From positions 62,001 through 126,000 of the forward strand of contig NZ_JAKCWP010000003.1 of the NCBI RefSeq assembly GCF_028767125.1: 64,000 nucleotides of DNA, read 5' to 3'. A model generated the notes under the pieces. The model saw nothing but the letters and a program-made list of their open reading frames with translations, was not told the DNA's origin and ran no database searches. Source of the DNA: Chelativorans sp. YIM 93263 (GTDB taxonomy: Bacteria > Pseudomonadota > Alphaproteobacteria > Rhizobiales > Rhizobiaceae). Positions 33,477 through 41,038 of this stretch are shown piece after piece (position 1 is the first letter of the stretch; each line of letters opens with the position of its first letter). Both the position numbers and the translations under genes were made by a program.

Positions 33477-33519
33477 TTTATACATTCTTGTCCAAATTGT
33501 CAATCATGCCTATATAGGC
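33477..33519. promoter_or_regulatory. Overlapping divergent promoters with a 12-bp palindrome
   Basis: Rightward (TetR gene): TTGTCC (33488-33493), 17 bases, TATATA (33511-33516). Leftward (MFS gene): TTGACA (33498-33503 on the minus strand), 15 bases, TATAAA (33477-33482). A perfect palindrome GCCTATATAGGC (33508-33519) covers the rightward -10 and is a candidate TetR operator. The 15-base leftward spacing is short. Confidence 0.55.
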
Positions 33520-33554
33520 TTTGTGATGCAACAAACAAACCTCCTGCCAGTCTC

Positions 33555-34205
33555 ATGACACGCAGCCACGCGGCCAAACGCCAGTCGATCATTAATGCAG
33601 CAGCAGCGGTTTTCTGCCGGGAAGGGCTCGCCGGCGCCAATATCGATCTGATTGCGGCGGAAGCGGGCGTTTCGCGGCAAACGATCTACAATCATCATGG
33701 CGACAAGGAAAAACTTTTCGACGCGGTGCTGCGCCAGGTTACCGATCGGTGCAACGCGCGAGCGTACGCCGTTCTGGACACGTTTCCAGATCATCCGACT
33801 GATCTGGAGCGTGACCTGACGGACTTCGCCCTGCGTATGAATAAGATCTGCCTGTGCTGCCAGGATGGGGAGTTTCTGAACAAGCTCATCCAGTTGGAAG
33901 GCGAGCGTCATCCGGAGCTCTTCGACGTCTGGCGCGAGGAAGGGCCGGGCAAGATCGAGTCGGCGCTTGCCGCTCGTTTTGCAAGGTTGGCCTATAGCGG
34001 TTATCTGGAAATAGACGATCCTGATGTCGCCGCGCGGCATTTCATGGCGCTGAATCAATCCGACATTCACCTGCCATCCACTTTCGGCAGGCAACTCAGT
34101 GACGAGCAATTGCTGGCCTCCACGAAGTGCGCCGTGAGCACGTTTCTGCGCGCCTTCGGCCGGAAGCCGATTCGAACACCGGAAACCGAGACGATACGCG
34201 GCTGA
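33555..34205 (+). CDS. TetR/AcrR-family regulator
   Basis: A 216-residue regulator. The N-terminal helix-turn-helix (about 10-55, with FCREGLAGANIDLIAAEAGVSRQTIYNHHGDKE split over two helices) is followed by a ligand-binding domain resembling the AcrR C-terminal type (TetR_C_7-like, about 80-205). It is divergent from the Bcr/CflA pump and very likely controls it and itself. ATG at 33555 gives the usual N-terminus (TRSHAAKRQSIINAA) but has no clear ribosome binding site; the predicted transcript start lies about 30 bases upstream. Confidence 0.88.
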   Translation: MTRSHAAKRQSIINAAAAVFCREGLAGANIDLIAAEAGVSRQTIYNHHGDKEKLFDAVLRQVTDRCNARAYAVLDTFPDHPTDLERDLTDFALRMNKICLCCQDGEFLNKLIQLEGERHPELFDVWREEGPGKIESALAARFARLAYSGYLEIDDPDVAARHFMALNQSDIHLPSTFGRQLSDEQLLASTKCAVSTFLRAFGRKPIRTPETETIRG

Positions 34206-34319
34206 GCATAAAGGAAACATTTTCCTTTTTTCTTTCAGCAACCTTTCTTCGGTTTACGACGGCACTAAGCTTCAGTAGAGCTAGGCGGAATCGCCACAGA
34301 TCAGGAATCCGCAACGCCT

Positions 34320-34841
34320 ATGTCCGAGGACCGCATTCGCTACGACATACTCGTCCAGGAGGCTCTGCGCAGTGTCGTGCGCAAAGTGCTGCAGGAAGTA
34401 GCGCGCGCGGGGCTGCCTGGAGACCACCATTTCTTCGTCACGTTCCTGACCGGGGCGCCGGGCGTGCGCATGTCCAGCCGGTTGCGGGAGCGCTATCCCG
34501 AGCAGATGACGATTGTCATCCAGTATCAATATTGGGATCTCAAGGTGACCGAGAAGGGTTTCGAGATCCTTCTCTCCTTTTCCGACGTACCGGAAAAGCT
34601 GGAGGTTCCTTTCTCGGCGGTGCATGGCTTCTACGATCCGGCAGCCAACTTCGAAGTCGAGTTCGAGGTGAAGTCGGAAACGGCCGAATCCGAAGCGCCC
34701 GTGAAGGACAATGATCAACCGGCTGAAAAAGACCAGGTCGCACTTGCCGAAGCGGCGGCGGAGGAAAACGAAGCCGAGGAAAACACCGACAATGGCAAAG
34801 GCGCGGAAGTTGTTTCCCTGGACGCCTTTCGCAAGAAATAG
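34320..34841 (+). CDS. sspB: SspB, ClpXP adaptor for ssrA-tagged proteins
   Basis: A 173-residue alphaproteobacterial SspB. The substrate-binding domain (about 1-115) contains HHFFVTFLTGAPGVRMSSRL and QYQYWDLKV. A long acidic linker (about 118-160) follows. The C-terminus ends in VVSLDAFRKK, the conserved tail that would dock on ClpX. It tethers ssrA-tagged or other substrates to ClpXP and so partners the tmRNA encoded at 31115-31434. Its start ATG at 34320 fits the family. The ribbon-helix-helix gene follows after 18 bases, so the two may be cotranscribed. Confidence 0.93.
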   Translation: MSEDRIRYDILVQEALRSVVRKVLQEVARAGLPGDHHFFVTFLTGAPGVRMSSRLRERYPEQMTIVIQYQYWDLKVTEKGFEILLSFSDVPEKLEVPFSAVHGFYDPAANFEVEFEVKSETAESEAPVKDNDQPAEKDQVALAEAAAEENEAEENTDNGKGAEVVSLDAFRKK

Positions 34842-34859
34842 CGGCGCGATTAGAGCGAG

Positions 34860-35081
34860 ATGAGCCGGCCGGAAAAGCGCTCGGTCACCATTCGAGGACA
34901 CCGTACCAGCTTTTCGCTTGAAACGGACTTTGTATCGGAACTCGAGCGGATCGCAGCGAGACGCGAAATGACCATGGCGGCGCTCATTGCCGAAATCGAC
35001 GCCAGCCGCGCGCCGGATACCAATCTTTCCTCGGCATTACGGCTTTATGTGCTTGAAGCTGTGAAGAGCGAGCGCCGATAG
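34860..35081 (+). CDS. Ribbon-helix-helix domain protein (RHH_4)
   Basis: A 73-residue protein with one ribbon-helix-helix fold: the strand KRSVTIRGHRTSFSLE and two helices from VSELERIAARREMTMAALIAEID to SSALRLYVLEAVKS. It matches the RHH_4 family of small DNA-binding proteins seen beside sspB in rhizobia. The target is unknown. No toxin gene is next to it, so it is not an obvious antitoxin. It lies 18 bases after sspB. Confidence 0.82.
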   Translation: MSRPEKRSVTIRGHRTSFSLETDFVSELERIAARREMTMAALIAEIDASRAPDTNLSSALRLYVLEAVKSERR

Positions 35082-35108
35082 ACGAGAGACATCAAGCCCA
35101 AAGCGAGG

Positions 35109-38100
35109 CTACGGTTTGTTGTCAAGCAGTTCCAGAAGCTTGTCGACTGTGAGGCTCTGAATATCGATTCCGGTCTGGCCGGTTTGCGATTGGTTGTTGG
35201 AGCTGTTTGCATTCCCTTGCGCGGGCGGAAGCGGTCCTCGCTCGATGGGGCTTTGCGACGATTGCGGCTCATCAACTTGTGCGTCCGGAATATCCCCCCC
35301 TTGCATTTCCTGCGTTGAGTCATCTTCGGATTCCGCGGCGGCTTGCTCCGCCCTTTGCCGCTCGCGCTCGGCACGTTGGCTCCTCTGCATTTCCGCCTGG
35401 CGTTCAAGGCGAATACGCTCGGCCTGCACCGCCCTGCGCTCGTTTGCCCGGGCTTCGAAGTAACGCTCCTCGCGCCGTAAACGCTGCGTCTCCAGCAGGA
35501 CAGCCTGCATGTGCTCGACGCGCCGCTGCTCCCGCTCAAGCGCACGCTGGGTGAGAAATTGTGCCAGTGGCTCGGTGTCTATGTCGAACCGCGCTCCTCC
35601 CATGGGGCCGCTGGCGGTGAAGAAAACACTCGGCTCGGAGCCGGCCATGCCCTCCTCTTCGGGATCGTAGGCTATGGTCCCCGTGGCGGAAACGGTCCGC
35701 TCTCCGACATCAGCGACAGCCTCGACACTCACCGACGCGTGTTCGCTCTCAAGCTGCACGGGCGGCGTACGTACAACGCCATTAGCGGCGGAAAAGGCGA
35801 ACTCCACATCGTTAGCTCTAAAATCGCCGCCTTGCACCAGCGGCGGCGCAAAAGCGGCAACATCCTCGGCATCTATATCGATGCCGAGCGGGTCCGCCCG
35901 GTCGAGAATCGCCGGAAGCGCCTCGTCCTCGATACCCATGATCCGCAAATCGCTCAAACTCACCGATCCGGAACCGGAGAGTGAAGCCGCCATCGCGTTC
36001 ACAGATCTTCCGCTGGATGTCAGGCTGGCGCTGAGATCACCGCGACCAGAGAGGCTCGCATCCGGCAGGAGGTCCTCAAGAACGATATCGTCCAGGGAGA
36101 GTTGTGCCGAAAGCAGGCCGGTTCCCTCATTGTTTCGAAACTCGGCAAGGCCTTCAACCGAGCCGTCGAACATCGTCGCCGTCAATTCCGAAACCGAAAA
36201 CTCGCCCGGCTCCAGCACCAGATGCATTTGTGCGTTCTCCGCACCAATCGTGTTCCCGAACCAGAGGCTATCGGCGAAGAGCGCCACGTCAGCGGAAAAT
36301 GGAACGCTCGTGTTCTGCCGGAATGGCGTTTGCGGCCACGCCCCTTCATCAGGCTGAAAGGCATTGCTGCCCGCAATCATTTCCGCGCCGATCCCTAGAT
36401 CGAGGAGGCTAAGCGTCAATTCTCCCGTCAAATGCGGAATTCCCTCACGTAACTCACCGTTGAGATCGCCGCTGACCGCACTTTCGGCAACATGGCCGCT
36501 GATGTCGCTCAGTACGGCAAGCTCATTGCTGTATTCCAGCGCAGCAGTGAGGTTAACCGGCAAGCCGAATCCGAAACCGGGGAAAGAGACACCCGTGACG
36601 GCGAGCCACGGTTCCAGGTCCGCACTTTCCAAGCTGGCTGCGCCGTGCACGCCAAACCCTTCGTTCGTGAATGCTACCTCGCCCTCAAAATCGGCCGAGA
36701 GATCGTCCCCAGCAAATTTGATCGTTGTCTCCATCCCGTCGGCTGGAACTCCCGTGGCGGTAAGGTCCACCTCGGCTTCGCCGGCGAGATCGAGCGGCAG
36801 GGCCGGCAAGCCGAATAGCGCATATAGTACCGCCGCCCCGTTCCGTGCGGTGAAATTCACGGTCGTCCGGGACGATGCCAAATCCGCCGGTGTTCCCTGG
36901 CCCGATATCGAAGCGCTGAACTCGGTGCCGCCAGCTCTTCCGTCAGCGCTCACGGCAAGGCTGCTGGAACTGTCGCCGTTATCGGCGGCGCTGGCCACAA
37001 TGTTCACTTCACCATCGGAAAGGAGGCCGGGGAAATTCTCTGCGTTGCGGGCCAGTGCCGAGAGAGGACCGGCCTCCGGAAAGCGCCGCGCTAGCAATTC
37101 CGTCAGCGGCGCAAGATCCACGGAAATGATCGTGGCATCCACCCTGCCCGTCGGTGTAGAGCCGAGATCGCGCACTTGTCCCGTCGCGCTGATGCGTGCA
37201 CCCGCAAGGCCCGTGATGGTGAGCTGGTCGATCTCCACTGCCCCTTCCCGCAGCCGCAACGCGGTTTCGAGCCGCTCGGCGGTCACGCCACGGGCAGTGA
37301 CAGGACCGGCACTGATTTCGAGATCGACGTCGTGGCTTGCCAGCCGATTGCGCCCGGTGTCGTCGAGAAACAGGGAGGCAAAAGCCTGCATTCCCTCGAC
37401 ATCCAGTCGATCACCATCCAGGTTCAGCACGAGGGAAGGACGTGCATCCTGCGGATTTCGGCGGTCGATGGCCCCGCCAAACCGGGCGTCTCCCAGGATC
37501 AGCTCGAGGTTATCGAAAGTCTGACGTTCCGGTGCAAGCACGACATCGGCCGCAAAACCTGCCGAAGGCAAACGACGAATGACGTCGTCAACATCCCGGG
37601 CAAGCCAAGAGGCAAAGCCTGACGGCTGCCCGATCGCGAGGAGCATGTGACCGTCGAAAGACAGGCTCTCGCCCGTCTCAAGCAACCCTTCCCCCTCGAA
37701 GCGGGTTCGGCCGGGTAGCGTGGCGGCGGCGGAATGGATGGACCAGCCCGAATCCACCGGCTCCGCCTCAATCCGGATATTGCGGATGGTCGTATCGCCC
37801 GCGACGATAGCCGGCAGATTGACAGCAACCGTCCCCGGAATCGTAGGCTTCGGCAGGTTAGCCATGAATTCGGTGAGCGCGGCCAAGCGCTCTTGTGCAG
37901 AGACCCCGGCAACCCCATCGCCGGATGTGTCCGATGGATCAATTCTGATCTGTGCCCCATCGGCCGTAATCGAGAAGGACGGCTCCGCGCCGAGCATAAC
38001 CATCGCCCGGCCTTCTGCCGTGTAGGGGTCATCCTCCGGCCCGGTCTCGAACAGAAATTCGTCGACTGCCAAATGTTGGTGATTAAGAGAGAACCGCCCC

Positions 38101-38891
38101 GAGACCCGGTTGCCCAGGCTTTCGGTCTGGTCGTTCTGCCGCTCTTCACCGTCTTGATCCACTGTACGCACCTGAAAGGTGCCTGCGTAGAGCCCCTCTT
38201 TCTCAACGAAGCTGGCGTGACCATCGGTGGTTAATGCAATTGGAAAATCCCGCGGCTCAAGGGATATACGGACGCGCATCCGGCCGTCCTCTCCAACAGA
38301 GCCGGTCGCGGCGGATAGGGAGGCCGGCATTCCGTCGATCTCAAGAGATCCGTTGACGCGCCAGGGTCCGGACAGATTGCGGGCGGACAACTCGCTCTCG
38401 ATATCGCTCAACCTCACCGTGCGTCCGCTGGCCTGCTGGTGGACAGCGATCGTGCCGTCCGAGACGGTCACATTCTCCAGCGTCACTTGCCGTGGATTGA
38501 ACCGTGAGGAAGGGCGAACGGCCCAGTCCACCGTTCCGTCAGGGGCGATTTCGACACGCATATTCGGCCGGACGAGGCGCATGTCGAAGATGAAGACCTC
38601 GCCTCTCAGAAAGGGCGCAAGCTCCGCGTCCATGGAGAATTCATCCACGGTCATCGCTGGTTCGCCGGTCTCCGGATCAACGACGACCACATCCGTGAAC
38701 GTCACCGAAGGAAAAGGCAGAAGACGCGCGCGGGCCGTTCCCTCCACCTGGACCTCACGTCCTAATATGTGCCCCGCCTCGCGCTCGAACGCGGAGCGGT
38801 AAGAACTCCAGTCGATAAAATACGGGGCCACCAGCGCCGCCGTGAGCGCCAGCACCACGAGGCCACCAAGAAAGACGAAAAGGCGCGCCAG
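35109..38891 (-). CDS. AsmA-family protein (non-canonical CTG start)
   Basis: A very large AsmA-like protein (1260 residues) of the kind that bridges inner and outer membrane and influences outer-membrane assembly or lipid transport. It has an N-terminal membrane anchor, an AsmA N-terminal domain (VAPYFIDWSSYRSAFEREA, ILGREVQVEG), long beta-rich repeats, a C-terminal AsmA-like segment (GSVSLSDLRIMGIEDEALP), and a coiled, Arg/Glu/Gln-rich tail of about 150 residues. The first canonical codon, GTG at 38858, leaves only half of the membrane helix and has no ribosome binding site. CTG at 38891 restores LARLFVFLGGL, which matches the MARLFVFLGG start I recall for rhizobial homologues, and has GGGGAG seven bases upstream. 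It follows the flavoprotein gene by 77 bases. Confidence 0.85.
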   Translation of the reverse strand: MARLFVFLGGLVVLALTAALVAPYFIDWSSYRSAFEREAGHILGREVQVEGTARARLLPFPSVTFTDVVVVDPETGEPAMTVDEFSMDAELAPFLRGEVFIFDMRLVRPNMRVEIAPDGTVDWAVRPSSRFNPRQVTLENVTVSDGTIAVHQQASGRTVRLSDIESELSARNLSGPWRVNGSLEIDGMPASLSAATGSVGEDGRMRVRISLEPRDFPIALTTDGHASFVEKEGLYAGTFQVRTVDQDGEERQNDQTESLGNRVSGRFSLNHQHLAVDEFLFETGPEDDPYTAEGRAMVMLGAEPSFSITADGAQIRIDPSDTSGDGVAGVSAQERLAALTEFMANLPKPTIPGTVAVNLPAIVAGDTTIRNIRIEAEPVDSGWSIHSAAATLPGRTRFEGEGLLETGESLSFDGHMLLAIGQPSGFASWLARDVDDVIRRLPSAGFAADVVLAPERQTFDNLELILGDARFGGAIDRRNPQDARPSLVLNLDGDRLDVEGMQAFASLFLDDTGRNRLASHDVDLEISAGPVTARGVTAERLETALRLREGAVEIDQLTITGLAGARISATGQVRDLGSTPTGRVDATIISVDLAPLTELLARRFPEAGPLSALARNAENFPGLLSDGEVNIVASAADNGDSSSSLAVSADGRAGGTEFSASISGQGTPADLASSRTTVNFTARNGAAVLYALFGLPALPLDLAGEAEVDLTATGVPADGMETTIKFAGDDLSADFEGEVAFTNEGFGVHGAASLESADLEPWLAVTGVSFPGFGFGLPVNLTAALEYSNELAVLSDISGHVAESAVSGDLNGELREGIPHLTGELTLSLLDLGIGAEMIAGSNAFQPDEGAWPQTPFRQNTSVPFSADVALFADSLWFGNTIGAENAQMHLVLEPGEFSVSELTATMFDGSVEGLAEFRNNEGTGLLSAQLSLDDIVLEDLLPDASLSGRGDLSASLTSSGRSVNAMAASLSGSGSVSLSDLRIMGIEDEALPAILDRADPLGIDIDAEDVAAFAPPLVQGGDFRANDVEFAFSAANGVVRTPPVQLESEHASVSVEAVADVGERTVSATGTIAYDPEEEGMAGSEPSVFFTASGPMGGARFDIDTEPLAQFLTQRALEREQRRVEHMQAVLLETQRLRREERYFEARANERRAVQAERIRLERQAEMQRSQRAERERQRAEQAAAESEDDSTQEMQGGDIPDAQVDEPQSSQSPIERGPLPPAQGNANSSNNQSQTGQTGIDIQSLTVDKLLELLDNKP

Positions 38892-38921
38892 TTACTGTCT
38901 CCCCGTTCGTATCGAATGCAT
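38892..38921 (-). other. Possible upstream micro-ORF abutting the AsmA start
   Basis: ATG (38919-38921) opens a nine-codon frame, MHSIRTGRQ, whose TAA is immediately followed by the CTG proposed as the AsmA start (TAACTG). The ribosome binding site proposed for AsmA lies within it. Termination here could feed reinitiation at CTG, but the frame may be chance. Confidence 0.3.
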
Positions 38922-38968
38922 CCAACAGGTAAGGCCGACTGCAGTGTTCATAAAGTGACCCAAAGCAA

Positions 38969-40387
38969 TTAATCCAGAGCCGGGCCGAGAATCTTGCCGG
39001 GGTTCATGATGTTAAACGGATCAAGCGCCTGCTTGATGGAGCGCATCAGGTCAACGCCGTCTCCATGTTCCTCTCGCAGATAGCGCATCTTGCCCTGCCC
39101 GATACCGTGCTCGCCGGTACACGTGCCCTCCATCGACAATGCACGCTTGTTAAGCCCGGAGACAAATGCTTCGGCGCGCGCGATTTCTTCCGGGTCTTCC
39201 ATATCCATCAGAACGGTGACGTGGAAATTACCGTCTCCGACATGCCCGACAATCGGCGCGACGAGGCCGGATTCTTCGATATCAGCCTCCGTCTCGATGA
39301 TGCACTCGGCCAGCCTCGAGATGGGCACACACACATCCGTGGCCAGCGCCTTGGTGCCCGGCCGGAGCGTAAAGCCTGCCCAATAAAAGTCGTGGCGCGC
39401 TTTCCACAGCTTCTGGCGCTCCTCGGCCGCGCGGGCCCATGAGAACGGGCCGCCGGAGAATTCCTCGGCGACCTCGCCGAAGGTTTCGGCCTGTTCAGCC
39501 ACACCGGACTCGGTTCCGTGGAACTCCAGGAACAAACAGGGGCTCTCCGGATAGTCGAACTTGGAATAGGTGTTGATGGCACGCATGCCGAGCGCGTTGA
39601 CCAGCTCTATGCGCGCAATCGGAATACCCATCTGAATGGTCATTATGACCGCATTGCAGGCCGCCTCCACGGTGGGAAACGGGCAAACTCCACCCGAAAT
39701 CGCCTGTGGAATGCCGTGAAGCCGCAGGGTCACCGAGGTGATTACTCCCAGCGTGCCTTCGGAGCCGACAAGAAGCCGCGTCAGATCGTAGCCGGCAGAA
39801 GATTTCCGCGCTCGGCGGGCCGTCGTAACGAGGCGCCCATCCGGCATAACGGCTGTCAGCGAAAGCACGTTCTCGCGCATCGTACCGTAGCGTACGGCAT
39901 TGGTGCCGGAAGCGCGGGTCGACGCCATACCGCCAATGCTGGCGTTCGCGCCGGGATCAATGGGAAAAAACAGTCCGCTGTCGCGCAGGTAGTGGTTTAG
40001 CTCCTCGCGGGTGATCCCCGGCTCCACCGTGCAGTCCAGATCCTCCTGATTGACCGAAAGCACCCGGTTCATGTGCGACATGTCGAAACAGACGCCGCCC
40101 TGCGGAGCATTCACATGACCCTCGAGCGAAGAACCCGCCCCAAAGGGAATTATGGGCACTTGGTTTTCCGCGCAGATGCGAACAGCTTCCTGTACCTCCT
40201 CCTGAGTTTCGGGAAAAAAGACGGCATCCGGCGCCTGCGTCGGGATGTAAGTGGTCGTGTGACCATGCTGCTCGCGCTGAGCATGGCCCGTTTGCAGACG
40301 GTCGCCGAAGCGGGAAGCCAATCGCTCGATCGCGGTAGCAATCCCTTTCTCGTTGCGCTCTGCTTCAGCCTTTGCCGCAATGGCCAT
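38969..40387 (-). CDS. FAD-linked D-lactate dehydrogenase-like oxidase
   Basis: A 472-residue flavoprotein of the GlcD/Dld family that oxidises D-lactate or a related 2-hydroxy acid and passes electrons to the respiratory chain. The FAD-binding PCMH domain (about 50-230) includes PIIPFGAGSSLEGHVNAPQGG and GANASIGGMASTRASGTNAVRYG. The C-terminal domain (about 235-470) ends with the metal-ligand motifs IVGHVGDGNFHV and GTCTGEHGIGQGK. There is no glcE/glcF partner, so a single-chain D-lactate dehydrogenase (cytochrome type) is the best call. ATG at 40387 has GGAGG upstream. Divergent from the thioesterase gene across a large palindrome. Confidence 0.88.
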   Translation of the reverse strand: MAIAAKAEAERNEKGIATAIERLASRFGDRLQTGHAQREQHGHTTTYIPTQAPDAVFFPETQEEVQEAVRICAENQVPIIPFGAGSSLEGHVNAPQGGVCFDMSHMNRVLSVNQEDLDCTVEPGITREELNHYLRDSGLFFPIDPGANASIGGMASTRASGTNAVRYGTMRENVLSLTAVMPDGRLVTTARRARKSSAGYDLTRLLVGSEGTLGVITSVTLRLHGIPQAISGGVCPFPTVEAACNAVIMTIQMGIPIARIELVNALGMRAINTYSKFDYPESPCLFLEFHGTESGVAEQAETFGEVAEEFSGGPFSWARAAEERQKLWKARHDFYWAGFTLRPGTKALATDVCVPISRLAECIIETEADIEESGLVAPIVGHVGDGNFHVTVLMDMEDPEEIARAEAFVSGLNKRALSMEGTCTGEHGIGQGKMRYLREEHGDGVDLMRSIKQALDPFNIMNPGKILGPALD

Positions 40388-40470
40388 GTTTTTCCTCCGC
40401 TAATTCCTTCTATGCCCTTGTGAAGCAAGGGCCATTTCGTTTCTATGATCCTAGAGGCTGTTTTGGACTT

Positions 40471-40499
40471 GGGCTAGTGCTGCAGTGCAGCGCTAGCCC
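40471..40499. repeat. 29-bp near-perfect palindrome between divergent genes
   Basis: The 14-base arms GGGCTAGTGCTGCA and TGCAGCGCTAGCCC are complementary except for one G-T pair, with a single central base (40485). It lies in the 159-base gap between the flavoprotein gene (start 40387) and the thioesterase gene (start 40547). The one-base loop argues for a protein-binding site and against an RNA hairpin; no T-run follows. Confidence 0.8.
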
Positions 40500-40546
40500 C
40501 ATACCAGCCTTTAGCTCCGATGTCGGATGCGACGAAAGGAGAAAGC

Positions 40547-41032
40547 ATGGATTTGACCCACGCCCCGCATGTTTCGCGCATCTTTGAAATCGAGAAGGAC
40601 TGGATCGACTATAACGGTCATATGAATATGGCCTATTACACCGTCCTTTTCGATCGCGCATCTGATGAAATGTGCGAGATGGTCGGCATGGGTCCGGATT
40701 ATGCCCGGGTGCGCGGCCTGACCACCTACACGGCCGAGATTCACTTACGCTACGTGCGTGAACTTCATCTCAGCGATCGCGTCAAGGCAACTTATCAACT
40801 CCTCGACCACGACGAAAAGCGGATTCACTCATATCAGGAACTGTACCACTTGGACGGATGGCTGGCGGCAAGCTGCGAAGTCATGACGCTGCACGTGGAT
40901 ATGAGTGGGCCGAAAGTTGCGCCATTCCCTGCGGATATCATGGAAAATGTCAGAACGCTTGCCAAAGCACATGCTTCGCTCCCCCGACCGGAAGGAGCGG
41001 GCCGCTCCATTGGAATCCGGCGCCGGAGCTGA
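40547..41032 (+). CDS. Hotdog-fold acyl-CoA thioesterase
   Basis: A 161-residue thioesterase of the 4-hydroxybenzoyl-CoA thioesterase type. The active-site motif is DWIDYNGHMNMAYYTVLFD (about 16-34), with the catalytic Asp/Asn/His cluster, followed by the hotdog strands TYTAEIHLRYVRELHLSDRV and CEVMTLHVDM. The acyl-CoA it hydrolyses is unknown; relatives act near carnitine or 3-hydroxyacyl-CoA metabolism. ATG at 40547 follows AAGGAG at five bases and is preferred over ATG at 40520. It lies 6 bases before the ClC gene. Confidence 0.87.
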   Translation: MDLTHAPHVSRIFEIEKDWIDYNGHMNMAYYTVLFDRASDEMCEMVGMGPDYARVRGLTTYTAEIHLRYVRELHLSDRVKATYQLLDHDEKRIHSYQELYHLDGWLAASCEVMTLHVDMSGPKVAPFPADIMENVRTLAKAHASLPRPEGAGRSIGIRRRS

Positions 41033-41038
41033 TGGGAA

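Noticed and set aside
34860-35081. Ribbon-helix-helix gene considered as an antitoxin
   Set aside because: No small toxin gene is adjacent on either side, and the gene follows sspB as an 18-base-spaced neighbour.
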